Part shown: positions 9,858 to 19,400 of the stretch, one piece after another | How positions within the stretch are numbered: the stretch's first letter is position 1 | Layout of the letters: each line of letters begins with the position of its first letter | Origin: Methanobrevibacter sp. | GTDB taxonomy: Archaea; Methanobacteriota; Methanobacteria; Methanobacteriales; Methanobacteriaceae | Reading direction: 5' to 3' | NCBI GenBank assembly: GCA_022775905.1 | Contig: JALFJX010000009.1 | Coordinates: 1 to 64,000, forward strand | DNA: 64,000 nucleotides | Notes under the pieces: model-generated | What the model was told of the DNA's origin: nothing | Database searches by the model: none | The model's input: the letters and a program-made list of their open reading frames with translations, nothing else | Program-made: the position numbers and the translations under genes

Positions 9858-10211
9858 TTAAATTAAACCATTATTGAAAGAATACAACCACAGGGAAATA
9901 GCTGCCAAAATTAAAATAATAATAACCCATATTACAATAAATATTTTTTTAGTATCCCTTGGACCTTTAACCAAATAATCTTCATCAGGCACATCACTTG
10001 AATGATTTCTATTGTTTTTATAAAATTCATCATTTCTCAAGTAATTATAGAACATACGTGCCATAAAATAAAAAATTACAACAAAAATAAGACCAACATA
10101 TGAAACTGAACTTCCATTAAAGAATACAACAATAATTGAAGATACAATCAACATAAGTAACATAAAAAAACATGCAGATAAAATAATTGATAAGGATTTA
10201 TTTAAAATCAT
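9858..10211 (-). CDS. Small membrane protein of unknown function
   Basis: A protein of 117 aa with three hydrophobic segments (about residues 9-30, 35-55 and 90-110) separated by a charged loop with NDEFYKNNRN. No family recognised. The ATG at 10211 is preferred to the GTG three codons upstream because that GTG is part of the GGTG ribosome site. It is divergent from pdaD, with an 80-nt shared promoter region. Confidence 0.6.
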   Translation of the reverse strand: MILNKSLSIILSACFFMLLMLIVSSIIVVFFNGSSVSYVGLIFVVIFYFMARMFYNYLRNDEFYKNNRNHSSDVPDEDYLVKGPRDTKKIFIVIWVIIILILAAISLWLYSFNNGLI

Positions 10212-10292
10212 TAGGTACACCTAAATTTAATTACTTTTTTATCATTTAAATATTTATTTAATATAAAAAACAAATCTAAAATTAGTGATAAA

Positions 10293-10754
10293 ATGAGAAT
10301 AGCTATTGTATCTGGAAAAGATGAAGGTCCAAGTAAATTAAACGCATTCGATAATGCATTAACTGATGCTGGAATTGGTGATGTGAACTTAATAAAAGTA
10401 TCTAGTATGCTTGCAGGCAATGCTGAAATTAATGAGCTACCTAAACTCAAAGCAGGAGCTATGGTAAACTGTGTTTTATCAGATGTAACCTCAGATAACC
10501 CCGGAGATCAAATAACTGCTGTCGTTGCAGTAGCTATTGGTGAAGAATTAGGATGCGTTGTTGAAACAACAGGAATCAACAAAGATCCCAATGAATTAAT
10601 TGAAGAAGCAAAAATGATGGTCAATTATATGATGGATAAACGAGGAGTTGAAATGAAACAGGATTTAATAGTTGAGTATTCAACAACAACTGTTCGTGAA
10701 ATCGCATCTGTAGTTGCATCAGTAGTTTATTTGAAAGATGAAATTATAGAGTGA
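10293..10754 (+). CDS. pdaD: Pyruvoyl-dependent arginine decarboxylase
   Basis: PdaD decarboxylates arginine to agmatine, the first step of archaeal polyamine synthesis. It is made as a proenzyme (153 aa) that self-cleaves between two serines; the site is visible as KVSSMLAG near residue 40, and the second serine would become the pyruvoyl group. ELPKLKAGAMVNCVLS and the downstream VAVAIGEE segment match the family. It is followed after 4 nt by the phosphatase/NAD kinase gene, so the two are co-transcribed. Confidence 0.93.
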   Translation: MRIAIVSGKDEGPSKLNAFDNALTDAGIGDVNLIKVSSMLAGNAEINELPKLKAGAMVNCVLSDVTSDNPGDQITAVVAVAIGEELGCVVETTGINKDPNELIEEAKMMVNYMMDKRGVEMKQDLIVEYSTTTVREIASVVASVVYLKDEIIE

Positions 10755-10758
10755 TAAA

Positions 10759-12612
10759 ATGGATGCAAAAGACAAACAAATTGCAACTGATTTATCTTAT
10801 GCAATTATCCGTGAAGTTTCAAGAGCAATCAGACCATATGTTGGAAAACCAGAGTCTGGTGAAAAAGTAAAAATCGGAGCTGACGGGACTCCAACTTCAT
10901 TAATTGACATAATTGCTGAAGATAAAATGATCAATATCTTAAAAAATGCACCTGTCCTATCATACATTGTTAGTGAAGAAATTGGAGAGCTAAAACTTGG
11001 TCGTGGAACCAAAAGAAGCATCAAACTTACTGACGAACTTAGACGTACAGATTTAGAAGAATATGACATTCCAAAATTTATCTTTTTAATTGACCCCGTT
11101 GACGGAACCAACAATGCAATCAAAGAGATTCCAGCATTCGGTATTTCAATAGCTGTTGCCAGCGTGCACCAAGGACGTGTTGCAACTTTAAATGATGTGG
11201 AACTTGGTTTCATCAGTAGTTTTGCAAACGGTAACTTTTTTGAAGCAGAAAAAGGAAAAGGCTGCTGGTTAAATAATGAAGAGGTTCACCCAAGTGATAT
11301 AATCAACATTAGTGATATGACCCTTGGAGGATTTACCAAAAGCGGAACATCACAAGCATCCAAATTAGTAGATAATGCTCGTCGTATGAGAGTTTTAGGA
11401 AGTGTAGTGTTAGAATTATCTTACGTTGCTAGTGGAAGATATGATGCATTTCTTGACCTTAGAGGAAGCAGAATCATTGATATTGCTGCATCTAAATTAA
11501 TCCTGGAAGAAGCAGGATGTATCATCACCAACAAGTACGGTCAAAAACTAAACAACATATTAAGTATTTATGAAAAAACAATCATTGTGGCTGCAAATAA
11601 TAAGATACTCCACAAACAAATGATTGACATCCTAAATGACAATCAAACTGATTTTATTGGAAAAGTTGGAGTAGTATCTAGAATTGATCAAAAAAGACCA
11701 ATACTTTATGCTGCAAAGATTATTGACTACTTATTAACAAATGGTAGAGAAGTTCAAATTGAAGAAAGATTAGCCAATAAACTAAATGAACTAAAAAATA
11801 ACCCGAATTTGAATAATATAATCAAAGATATAAAAGAAAATTATCCTGAAATGGCTGATGCATTTGATAATATCAATTTAAATATAGATTTCAAACAACT
11901 TGAAGAGAAGATTTTTGACTTTGATTGTGATATGGCAATAATTCTTGGAGGAGATGGAACACTTTTAAGAGCACAGGCAAAAATGAACCCTGAAATTCCA
12001 TTATTTGGTATAAATATGGGAACAGTTGGATTTTTAACGGAAATTGAAACACCCCATACATTTAAAGCATTAAATTCCATATTAAAAGGAGATTATTATA
12101 AAGAAAAAAGAAGCAGACTCGTTGTATCACACGAAAATCATCAGTATACTGTGATGAATGAAGTAGTAATAATGACTGACAAACCTGCAAAAATGATGCA
12201 CTTTGAAATACAAGTTGACGGAGAGATAATTGAAGAAGTGAGAGCTGACGGATTGATTATATCAACCCCAAGCGGTTCAACAGCATATGCAATGTCTGCT
12301 GGTGGTCCAATTGTTGATCCTAAAGTTGCAGGATTTGTAATCATTCCAATTTGCCCATATAAACTTGGAGCAAGACCATTTGTAGTATCAGACAGCAGTG
12401 AAATTACTGTTAAATTACTTAAAAAAGGAAAAACTGCAGTATTTGTTATTGATGGCCAAATTAATGAAGAAGCAGCATACGAAGAAGAAATCAAATTCAA
12501 AAAATCAGATAAAAATGCTTATTTCATCCGCACTTCCACCAAATATTTCTATGAAAAAGTTAAAGACAAATTAAATGAAGGTGGATTGCCTAAGAATTCA
12601 AGGTGCGAATAA
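10759..12612 (+). CDS. Bifunctional NADP phosphatase/NAD kinase fusion
   Basis: Two enzymes are fused in one chain of 617 aa. Residues 1 to about 280 form an inositol-monophosphatase/fructose-bisphosphatase-like domain: FLIDPVDGTNNAI is the metal-binding DPxDGT motif and RIIDIAASKLILEEAG the second site. Residues from about 310 form an NAD kinase: ILGGDGTLLRA, NMGTVGFLTE and TPSGSTAYAMSAGG are intact. The known Methanocaldococcus fusion of this type both phosphorylates NAD and dephosphorylates NADP. It overlaps the next gene by 1 nt (TAATG). Confidence 0.92.
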   Translation: MDAKDKQIATDLSYAIIREVSRAIRPYVGKPESGEKVKIGADGTPTSLIDIIAEDKMINILKNAPVLSYIVSEEIGELKLGRGTKRSIKLTDELRRTDLEEYDIPKFIFLIDPVDGTNNAIKEIPAFGISIAVASVHQGRVATLNDVELGFISSFANGNFFEAEKGKGCWLNNEEVHPSDIINISDMTLGGFTKSGTSQASKLVDNARRMRVLGSVVLELSYVASGRYDAFLDLRGSRIIDIAASKLILEEAGCIITNKYGQKLNNILSIYEKTIIVAANNKILHKQMIDILNDNQTDFIGKVGVVSRIDQKRPILYAAKIIDYLLTNGREVQIEERLANKLNELKNNPNLNNIIKDIKENYPEMADAFDNINLNIDFKQLEEKIFDFDCDMAIILGGDGTLLRAQAKMNPEIPLFGINMGTVGFLTEIETPHTFKALNSILKGDYYKEKRSRLVVSHENHQYTVMNEVVIMTDKPAKMMHFEIQVDGEIIEEVRADGLIISTPSGSTAYAMSAGGPIVDPKVAGFVIIPICPYKLGARPFVVSDSSEITVKLLKKGKTAVFVIDGQINEEAAYEEEIKFKKSDKNAYFIRTSTKYFYEKVKDKLNEGGLPKNSRCE

Positions 12613-14030
12613 TGAATCATCTTGTAATCGATTTAACTCATGGAGGAGTTAAAATTGCAATTAGCCTTGCAAAGGAAGGAAAAAATGTATTAGCATATGA
12701 TCTTTACAACACATTAAATGATATTGATGCAAAAATGCTTAACATTTACAATGTCGATTTGATACAGCTAAATGAATTAGCAGATTTTAGGGGAGATATA
12801 AATGTTATCTACCCGATTCATATGCCCTTAGACTTCAAAGACATCATTAAACATAATCCCCGCCTAAATTATACTTTTCAAACACACCATGAGATTATCC
12901 ATGACATTTTAGTTGACTGGGGAAAAGATTTAACAAAAGTTGAAATCACAGGAGTTAAAGGAAAAACTTCAACTGTTTTTATGCTTAAAGAGATTTTAAT
13001 TGATGAAAATCCACTAATATTATCCAGTCTTGGTGCAATATTATATGAAAACAAAAAGAAAATCATGTTGAAACAAAATATCTCAATAGCACCAGCCAAC
13101 ATCAAAGAAACAATTGACCTTGCATACAAAATAGCTAATCCAATTTGCAGGATTGATAATGGAATTGTCAAAGGTGAAAACGCAAGAAAATATAACTCAG
13201 CCCTTTTTGAATCATCATTAGGAGTGAGTGGTATTGGAGATGTAGGAGTGCTAACCAATATTGTTGAGAATTATCCTATTTCAAAAGGCAAACGTAGTGC
13301 AAGTGAAGCTAAAAAACAAGTATTTAACTGCAATACAGTAGTTTGTCAAAAGGAAGCTTATGATACTTACTATTCTAATGTAAAACATGAAAAAATGAAT
13401 ACCTTCTCATTAGTTGATGAAACTTCAAACCTATACTTAAATAATGTCAGTTATTCATTGAACGAAACTAAAATGAATATCATATTTAGGAATATTAAAA
13501 CAATTAATGACAATATAGTTTCAGGTGAAATAAACTTGACTGCTTTTGCACCTGGAAAACACAATGTAAGCAATGTTCTAGGAGTTATTTTAACTGCATT
13601 AAGTTTAGAAATTCCAAAAGATAAAATAATTAATGGAATTGAAAACTATAAGGGAATTCCTGGAAGAACAAATAAAAGACAAATAGAGAATATCACAGTA
13701 ATCGAAGAAATTAATCCTGGAATTAACACAAAAGCAATAGAAGAATCCATTAACATGATAGACAATCCTGATGACTATATAATTGCGATTGGTGGGGATT
13801 ATGGAATCACCTGCGAAGAAATTAATGAAAATAAAGTCAGCGAATTTTTAGATAAAATGAATTGCAACATAATTTTAACCGGAGAAGTGGGTAGTTCAAT
13901 TCAGAAAAAAATGTCCAAGAAATGTCAAATTATTGAAGATTACAATGAGGTTTACAATATTGCCTTAAAAAATGATAAAAATCTTCTTTTCATTTATAGA
14001 TCAGATTACAGAAAATTAAAACAAAGATAG
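12612..14030 (+). CDS. cfbE: Mur-ligase-like coenzyme F430 synthase
   Basis: A Mur-ligase family protein (472 aa) with the ATP loop EITGVKGKTST near residue 115 and the C-terminal ligase domain (CIIAIGGDYG-like). The N-terminus VIDLTHGGVKIA is typical of the CfbE group, which activates a carboxylate of seco-F430 for ring closure in the last step of the methyl-CoM reductase cofactor. The following gene is hemC, a tetrapyrrole enzyme, which supports this over a pseudomurein ligase, though that alternative is not excluded. ATG 12612 is chosen because AGGTG is 6 nt upstream; the GTG at 12603 is inside that site. Confidence 0.78.
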   Translation: MNHLVIDLTHGGVKIAISLAKEGKNVLAYDLYNTLNDIDAKMLNIYNVDLIQLNELADFRGDINVIYPIHMPLDFKDIIKHNPRLNYTFQTHHEIIHDILVDWGKDLTKVEITGVKGKTSTVFMLKEILIDENPLILSSLGAILYENKKKIMLKQNISIAPANIKETIDLAYKIANPICRIDNGIVKGENARKYNSALFESSLGVSGIGDVGVLTNIVENYPISKGKRSASEAKKQVFNCNTVVCQKEAYDTYYSNVKHEKMNTFSLVDETSNLYLNNVSYSLNETKMNIIFRNIKTINDNIVSGEINLTAFAPGKHNVSNVLGVILTALSLEIPKDKIINGIENYKGIPGRTNKRQIENITVIEEINPGINTKAIEESINMIDNPDDYIIAIGGDYGITCEEINENKVSEFLDKMNCNIILTGEVGSSIQKKMSKKCQIIEDYNEVYNIALKNDKNLLFIYRSDYRKLKQR

Positions 14031-14171
14031 CAAATGTAATTTCCTTTTAAAAAATTTTGTTTGTAAAAAATTATAAACATTTAATAATTATTAATTTCAT
14101 ACTTAACAATGTAACAAAATTATATAACTTATAACTTATACAATTAATTTTTAAAAAATTGGAGATGCTAA

Positions 14172-15041
14172 ATGATTGTTGGAACTCGCGGAAGTCAATT
14201 AGCTTTAACCCAAACCAAACAAGTATGTGCTTGGTTAGAGAAAATAACTGGAGAAGCTATTGATTTAGAAATTATTAAGACCAAAGGAGATAAAATTACT
14301 ACTTCACAATTGTACAATATGGATTCAAAAGGATTATTCACAAAAGAACTCGATATTGCACTTTTAGACGAAGAAGTTGATTTTGCAGTACATAGTTTTA
14401 AAGATTTACCCACCGAGCTAAATGAAGATTTAGAGATTGCTGCAGTTCCTAAACGTGAATCTCCAAATGAAGTGCTTATCTCAAAAAAATCATGGGCAGA
14501 ACTTGGACCCGGATCAAAACTTGGAACAAGCAGCCTTAGAAGAGAAGCATTCTGTAATCGTTACGAAAAAGAATTCGATCTTAAACCTATCAGAGGAAAT
14601 ATTGAAACTAGAATTGATAAAGCACTTAATAGTGATTTGGATGCTACTATTATGGCTGAAGCTGGTATTAAAAGATTAAATCTTACAAAATACATTAAAG
14701 AAGTATTTCCTGTAGATTACATTACACCTCCAGCAGGACAAGGAGCACTCGCAATCATTACTAGAAAAGACTCTGATAAGAAAGAAACAATTCAAAAGTT
14801 AAATGATTACATTTCCATGCAAGAAGTACTTGCTGAAAAAATGATTTTAGAAGAACTTGGTGTGGGATGCCAATGGCCTATAGGAGCCATTGCTCGCATG
14901 AATGATAAAGAATTCAAACTTTATTCAATCTTATTAACTAAAGAAGGAGAAATCCTTAAAGAGGAAACCCAGAAAGGTTCTATTAGAAATGCGATTGAAC
15001 TTGGCAGACGCATTGGAGAACATTTCCAGGATTATGTTTAA
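14172..15041 (+). CDS. hemC: Porphobilinogen deaminase (hydroxymethylbilane synthase)
   Basis: HemC polymerises four porphobilinogens to hydroxymethylbilane, feeding sirohydrochlorin, cobamide and F430. The N-terminal VGTRGSQLALTQT, the HSFKDLPTE loop, GTSSLRREA and PIRGNIETRIDK are standard substrate and cofactor contacts, and ELGVGCQWPIGA contains the cysteine that carries the dipyrromethane cofactor. Length of 289 aa is typical. The start has GGAG about 7 nt upstream and a TATA-like region near 14110-14140, so it has its own promoter; the Gfo/Idh gene follows after 14 nt. Confidence 0.95.
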   Translation: MIVGTRGSQLALTQTKQVCAWLEKITGEAIDLEIIKTKGDKITTSQLYNMDSKGLFTKELDIALLDEEVDFAVHSFKDLPTELNEDLEIAAVPKRESPNEVLISKKSWAELGPGSKLGTSSLRREAFCNRYEKEFDLKPIRGNIETRIDKALNSDLDATIMAEAGIKRLNLTKYIKEVFPVDYITPPAGQGALAIITRKDSDKKETIQKLNDYISMQEVLAEKMILEELGVGCQWPIGAIARMNDKEFKLYSILLTKEGEILKEETQKGSIRNAIELGRRIGEHFQDYV

Positions 15042-15055
15042 ACGGAGGAATTAAA

Positions 15056-16009
15056 TTGAGAACTGTTAACGTAGGAGTTATTGGTGTAGGTGCAATGGGT
15101 GAAAACCATGTTCGTGTCTATCACAAAATCGAAGAAGCAAATTTAGTCGCTGTAAGTGATGTAAGTGAAAGAGCACTTAAAAAAATTGAGAAAAAATATG
15201 GTGCTAAAGGATACACTGAATACAGTGAATTACTTGAAAACCCTGAAATTGAAGTAGTAAGCGTATGTGTTCCTACTACCTTCCACCACAATGTGGTAAT
15301 GGAAGCAATTAAAAATGGAAAACACGTTTTAGTTGAAAAACCAATTGCATTCACATTAGAAGAAGCAGAAGAAATGATTGCAGCTGCTAAAGAAGCTGGA
15401 GTATTACTTGCAACTGGACATGTTGAAAGATTTAATCCTGCTGTTCAAAAAGCTAAAGAACTTGTAGATGATGGAGTAATTGGAGATATTGTATCTGCAT
15501 TTGCAAAAAGAGTAGGTCCATTACCACCAAGAATCAAAGACGTTGGTGTTGCAATAGATTTAGCTATTCACGATTTAGATATAATGAACTATTTATTCGA
15601 TGAAGAAGTCACACAAGTTTATGGTAGCATGAACAATATATTAGGTGATTGTGAATTTGAAGATCATGCTGAAATTATGGTTAACTTCGACAATGAATCA
15701 ACTGGAATTATTGAAGTAAACTGGTTAACTCCTTACAAACGTAGAGAATTAGAACTTACCGGTACTGCAGGAATCATATCCGTAGATTACATCCAACAAA
15801 GCATTGAAGTTTACGGTAAATTCGCACAAGACATACAAATTAAACATGAAGAACCTTTAAAAGGAGAATTAATTTCATTCTTAAATGCTGTAGTAAATGG
15901 TACTGAACCAGAAATTACTGGTGAAGATGGACTCAAAGCACTTAAAATGGTTATTGCAGCAAATAGATCCTCTAAAGAACATAAACCAATTAGTTTTGAT
16001 GAATTATAA
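15056..16009 (+). CDS. Gfo/Idh/MocA-family NAD(P)-dependent dehydrogenase
   Basis: A 317-aa oxidoreductase with an N-terminal Rossmann motif ([15 protein letters not shown]), the family motif VEKPIAFT and a C-terminal beta-sheet domain with [10 protein letters not shown]. The family oxidises sugars or sugar nucleotides; the sequence resembles the methanogen UDP-N-acetylglucosamine 3-dehydrogenase group, which would fit surface glycan synthesis, but no aminotransferase partner is adjacent. It starts with TTG, supported by GGAGG at a normal distance. It is probably co-transcribed with hemC and gfcR. Confidence 0.8.
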   Translation: MRTVNVGVIGVGAMGENHVRVYHKIEEANLVAVSDVSERALKKIEKKYGAKGYTEYSELLENPEIEVVSVCVPTTFHHNVVMEAIKNGKHVLVEKPIAFTLEEAEEMIAAAKEAGVLLATGHVERFNPAVQKAKELVDDGVIGDIVSAFAKRVGPLPPRIKDVGVAIDLAIHDLDIMNYLFDEEVTQVYGSMNNILGDCEFEDHAEIMVNFDNESTGIIEVNWLTPYKRRELELTGTAGIISVDYIQQSIEVYGKFAQDIQIKHEEPLKGELISFLNAVVNGTEPEITGEDGLKALKMVIAANRSSKEHKPISFDEL

Positions 16010-16023
16010 TCAAAGGTGATAGT

Positions 16024-16632
16024 GTGAAACAAAAATTAATCGCAAAAGCACAAGAATTAAGAAAACATGGTTTTACAACCGGTGAAATCGCTGACGAACT
16101 TAATGTAAGTATGGATACTGCAAGATGGTTAATTCTTCAAAAAACAGAAAAAAAAACCGATGCTCCAGTAGACTTTGCTATCAATTGGAAAAGCATTGGT
16201 GGAAATTCCACACGTTTAAGTTACGTTTCAGGTGCTTTAAGTGATATGGCATTATCCCATGGAGAAGCAGATACTGTTGTTGGAATTGCAGTGAGTGGAG
16301 TTCCATTTGCAACTGTAATGGCTGACTTCATTGAAGACATGACTGGAATTGATACTTCTCTTGCTATTTTCCACCCAAACAAACACAGAAAAGACCAAGA
16401 TTCAACCGAAGATAATGGAGCAATAAGTACTAACTTCGGAACTGTTGAAGGTAAAAGAGTAGTTATTGTTGACGATGTTATCACCAGTGGAAAAACTGTA
16501 AAAGAAGTAATTCATACAGTAAAAGACTTAGGTGGAGAACCTACCTGTGTTACTGTATTAATTGATAAAGCAGGCCTTTCTGAAATCGAAGGAGTTCCTG
16601 TTGAATCTTTAATTAAAATTAGTAGATTATAA
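16024..16632 (+). CDS. gfcR: PRTase-like transcription regulator GfcR
   Basis: The protein (202 aa) joins an N-terminal helix-turn-helix (residues 1-40, [19 protein letters not shown]) to a phosphoribosyltransferase fold with the PRPP motif [13 protein letters not shown]. This is the orotate-PRTase-like regulator family; the haloarchaeal member GfcR controls sugar catabolism genes. It probably binds a phosphorylated metabolite and DNA rather than making nucleotides. Start is GTG. The stop codon lies inside a hairpin. Targets in this organism are unknown. Confidence 0.85.
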   Translation: MKQKLIAKAQELRKHGFTTGEIADELNVSMDTARWLILQKTEKKTDAPVDFAINWKSIGGNSTRLSYVSGALSDMALSHGEADTVVGIAVSGVPFATVMADFIEDMTGIDTSLAIFHPNKHRKDQDSTEDNGAISTNFGTVEGKRVVIVDDVITSGKTVKEVIHTVKDLGGEPTCVTVLIDKAGLSEIEGVPVESLIKISRL

Positions 16633-16656
16633 ATCTACTTTACTTTCTCTTTTTTA
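16621..16656 (+). terminator. Hairpin terminator around the gfcR stop codon
   Basis: AGTAGATT-ATA-AATCTACT is a perfect 8-bp hairpin overlapping the TAA stop; a T-rich tract with T6 follows within 20 nt. Confidence 0.6.
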
Positions 16657-16706
16657 AGATAAAAAAACCAGAATGCAACTTATACATTCATAATTATTAA
16701 AATAAT

Positions 16707-18395
16707 TTAAAAGTTAATATTTAACTCATCCATCATTTCATCAATCTTTTTATTTAATCTTTTGATATTTGAAGTGATTTCCTCTTTTTCATGAACCAAA
16801 TCTTTTAGTTGAATAAATTCTCCTTCAAATGTATCCACATATCTTGAAACAGATAAATTAAAATCATTATTTTCAATATCTGAAATAGATACAACATTAG
16901 AATATTTATCAATTATTTGATTGTTCTTATAAACATCAATTAATTTATTTATACTATCCTCAGACAATAACAAATTCCTTTTAAACATCCCTGGCAATGC
17001 ATTTGAAGATTTTTTTGTTTTAAAATTTTGTGATAAATCAACAAACAGTAAATTATCACTATTCCTATTTTTTCTAAATACACAGATAATTTCAGGCCTT
17101 GCAGATCTGCCCAATTCATCAGGAATACTAATTATAGTATCAAGGTAATTATGTTCAAGAGTTAAATATTTTCTTAATGTAGACAATGAATTCTTAAATA
17201 AAAAACTTTGAGGAATAGCAACAACCATTACTCCATCATTTTTAAGGTTATTTATTAAATTAATCAGGAATAAGTATTCACTGTCTTTGAGTGATTCATA
17301 TTCTCCATTAAATTCAATTTCAGAACCTAAATCCATGTCCATTTTTTCAAGTAAGCTTTCCAAAGCATCATTCAGTTGAGCATCATCAGCAAAAGACTTT
17401 TCACTCATCTTGAAGTTTGATGAAAGAACATTTTCAAGCTTTCTTCTTTTGCTTCTTTTAGAAAGTTCAATATTTTGAGTTTTATTGGATATTCTGGAGC
17501 TCCAACCTCCAATTTGAGGTAATTTTGATATAATTACATCATAGGAAGCACCATCAATATCAACAGAGTCAATTGCATTTCCAAATTCTAAAAATACTCC
17601 ATCCAAATCAAAATAGTTCATAAAAAGTCTGACCATACCAACACAGTAAGTTAATTTATCAAAACATTTTCCATATGATTTGCCGTAAGGAAATGAGAAT
17701 TTATCAGATAAATTAATTAAAGAAGATGCATCATTTAAAAATGGATTATATACATCCATAGGAGATGATTTTGTTGCACAGACCAATTCAGTTAAAATGG
17801 TATTGATATAATCTGGATCATGTTCAATACCCATATATCTTGATTGACAAATTTGATCAAAAACTTCAGTAAATGAGAACTCATCTTCAAATAGATCTAA
17901 TTTTGAGATTGAATAAATTAAATCTTTATAAAGAAGATTATGTTCATTATCAAATTCCAATTTCTTAAGATTTATTTCACTTTTAAATGATTCAAATAAA
18001 AAATTAAAATATTTTTCATAATTTGAATTTGGCATGAATTCAATATTATTAAAAAATGTCCTAACAAAAGAAGTCAGGAAAAACCTCTCAGGATATTCAT
18101 TATTAATTACTTCATCAATATATGCTTCAGGTTTATTGATATAATACCCAAACATATGAAATGCATCATTTCTAAATACTTCCTGATAGTACGGATCTCT
18201 GAACGCTTCATCGAGAGTAATTTCTTTATCTTCAACAACACTTAAAAAATAGTCTTTAAGTGAATCAGAACAGTATTTGTATAAAAATGTTAAAACTAAA
18301 AGATAATTGGCATCACTGGAGTATTCAGATTGTCTAAGATTAGTGCGAATATTCCTGAAAATTGTATAATTATGAGACTTTCTACGTTTAATCAT
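16707..18395 (-). CDS. HsdM-like protein with degenerate methyltransferase motifs
   Basis: The 562-aa protein has the architecture of a type I modification subunit. There is an N-terminal helical part (IRTNLRQSEYSSDANYLLV...YKYCSD), a Rossmann-like core, the usual late segment (DGVMVVAIPQSFLF, then DTIISIPDELGRS and ICVFRKN) and a C-terminal coiled coil. However, motif I, normally DPxCGSGG, reads VYNPFLNDASSL at 215-226, and motif IV, normally NPPF, reads DVIISKLPQIGG at 286-297. Both the SAM-binding glycines and the catalytic NPP are missing in a long intact frame, so it is probably a DNA-binding pseudoenzyme. It overlaps the HsdS-like gene by 8 nt. No HsdR is nearby. Confidence 0.75.
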   Translation of the reverse strand: MIKRRKSHNYTIFRNIRTNLRQSEYSSDANYLLVLTFLYKYCSDSLKDYFLSVVEDKEITLDEAFRDPYYQEVFRNDAFHMFGYYINKPEAYIDEVINNEYPERFFLTSFVRTFFNNIEFMPNSNYEKYFNFLFESFKSEINLKKLEFDNEHNLLYKDLIYSISKLDLFEDEFSFTEVFDQICQSRYMGIEHDPDYINTILTELVCATKSSPMDVYNPFLNDASSLINLSDKFSFPYGKSYGKCFDKLTYCVGMVRLFMNYFDLDGVFLEFGNAIDSVDIDGASYDVIISKLPQIGGWSSRISNKTQNIELSKRSKRRKLENVLSSNFKMSEKSFADDAQLNDALESLLEKMDMDLGSEIEFNGEYESLKDSEYLFLINLINNLKNDGVMVVAIPQSFLFKNSLSTLRKYLTLEHNYLDTIISIPDELGRSARPEIICVFRKNRNSDNLLFVDLSQNFKTKKSSNALPGMFKRNLLLSEDSINKLIDVYKNNQIIDKYSNVVSISDIENNDFNLSVSRYVDTFEGEFIQLKDLVHEKEEITSNIKRLNKKIDEMMDELNINF

Positions 18396-18954
18396 TATTT
18401 TCCCCCCAAAGTTTATTTAAAATGCCCTCTTTGAGGCGTCTATCATATTCAACAGCTTTCAAGTCTTCAGCGATTTTTTCATTAATTGTATTTAAAAGTT
18501 GACCATATTTTATCTGTGTTTCAAAATCAGGAACTTTAAGAACAATTTCTTTAATTTCTTTAATGGATATGTGAGGTATCCTTTCAGTACTTCCACTTTC
18601 ATGAAGTTGTTTTTTAACGTGAGCATTAGTTAACATATGAGCAATAAATGCAGAATCAAAACCCGGATTCAATCGTATAATAGCTATTCTATCACTTACC
18701 ACAAGTCCTTCCTGATTTAATTGGACTACATCAAATGGATATGGCATTTTCATTAGTACATCACCAGACTTTGAGAAAAATCTTTCTTTAATATTCTCTT
18801 TTAATTTGACTTTTTCAAAATCTGCAACAATTCCATCTCCTTTAATTGATCTTTGAACTATAACATTATTATATGATCCATTATCATCCAAATAACGCCT
18901 GTATGAAAGGCCAGAATAAATCTCTGCAATATCATTTAGTTTTACAGTTTGCAT
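18388..18954 (-). CDS. Half-size HsdS-like specificity subunit (single TRD)
   Basis: At 188 aa this is about half a normal HsdS. Residues 5-130 resemble one target-recognition domain (LNDIAEIYSGLSYRR at the start, SGDVLMKMPYP in the middle), followed by the conserved helix with HISIKEIKEIVLKVPD and a final coiled helix. A homodimer could recreate two recognition domains. ATG 18954 is chosen over the GTG 9 nt upstream, which is part of a GTGAG-like site. It is transcribed ahead of, and overlaps, the HsdM-like gene. Expected role: sequence-specific DNA binding with that partner. Confidence 0.75.
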   Translation of the reverse strand: MQTVKLNDIAEIYSGLSYRRYLDDNGSYNNVIVQRSIKGDGIVADFEKVKLKENIKERFFSKSGDVLMKMPYPFDVVQLNQEGLVVSDRIAIIRLNPGFDSAFIAHMLTNAHVKKQLHESGSTERIPHISIKEIKEIVLKVPDFETQIKYGQLLNTINEKIAEDLKAVEYDRRLKEGILNKLWGENND

Positions 18955-18996
18955 TTTTCTCACTAATAATAAATTTAGTTAATTTAATATAAAAAA

Positions 18997-19392
18997 TTAG
19001 GTTCCAAAGCACCTGCCCGGAACCATTGTTGAGCCAATACATTTGGCCCACATAGCAATATGATGGGGAACTTGGTGGTATTCTTCAAGATAAACAAAAT
19101 ATGTGAAGCGTTTCCACATCATATACATTGATTTGAAAAGGGAGAGTTGGCTGAAATAAGCATGTTTACGGTTATATGATTTTTGCCAGACCTGATACTC
19201 TTGAAGTCCGAACAAATGTTTAATTTCTTTTCTTAATGCATCCATTTGGTGATATTCGAATGCAATTGGAGGATTCGAAAGATTATAGAAGTCATGTTGA
19301 AACTTCCTAATCTTTCTGTTGAGAAGTTGCTCCCTTTTATAATATTCATTGTGTTTTTTTCTTGACCTTTTGTAGAATTTATATCTAGACAT
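18997..19392 (-). CDS. Small very basic protein of unknown function
   Basis: A 131-aa protein rich in Lys, Arg, Tyr, His and Trp, with a basic N-terminus (YKFYKRSRKKHNEYYKREQ) and a mostly helical prediction by eye. No family recognised. AGGAG upstream favours ATG 19392. It begins about 10 nt after the stop of the acidic gene upstream, so the two are an operon; the HsdS-like gene follows after 42 nt, a gap that contains a T6 run and a possible TATA element. Its charge suggests nucleic-acid binding, which is only an inference. Confidence 0.6.
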   Translation of the reverse strand: MSRYKFYKRSRKKHNEYYKREQLLNRKIRKFQHDFYNLSNPPIAFEYHQMDALRKEIKHLFGLQEYQVWQKSYNRKHAYFSQLSLFKSMYMMWKRFTYFVYLEEYHQVPHHIAMWAKCIGSTMVPGRCFGT

Positions 19393-19400
19393 TTCCACTC

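Noticed and set aside
12612-14030. Pseudomurein peptide ligase
   Set aside because: Not excluded, but the N-terminus and the hemC neighbour fit the F430 synthase group better.
16707-18954. Functional type I restriction-modification or BREX/PglX locus
   Set aside because: Catalytic and SAM motifs of the methylase are missing, and no HsdR, PglZ or BrxC-like gene is present.
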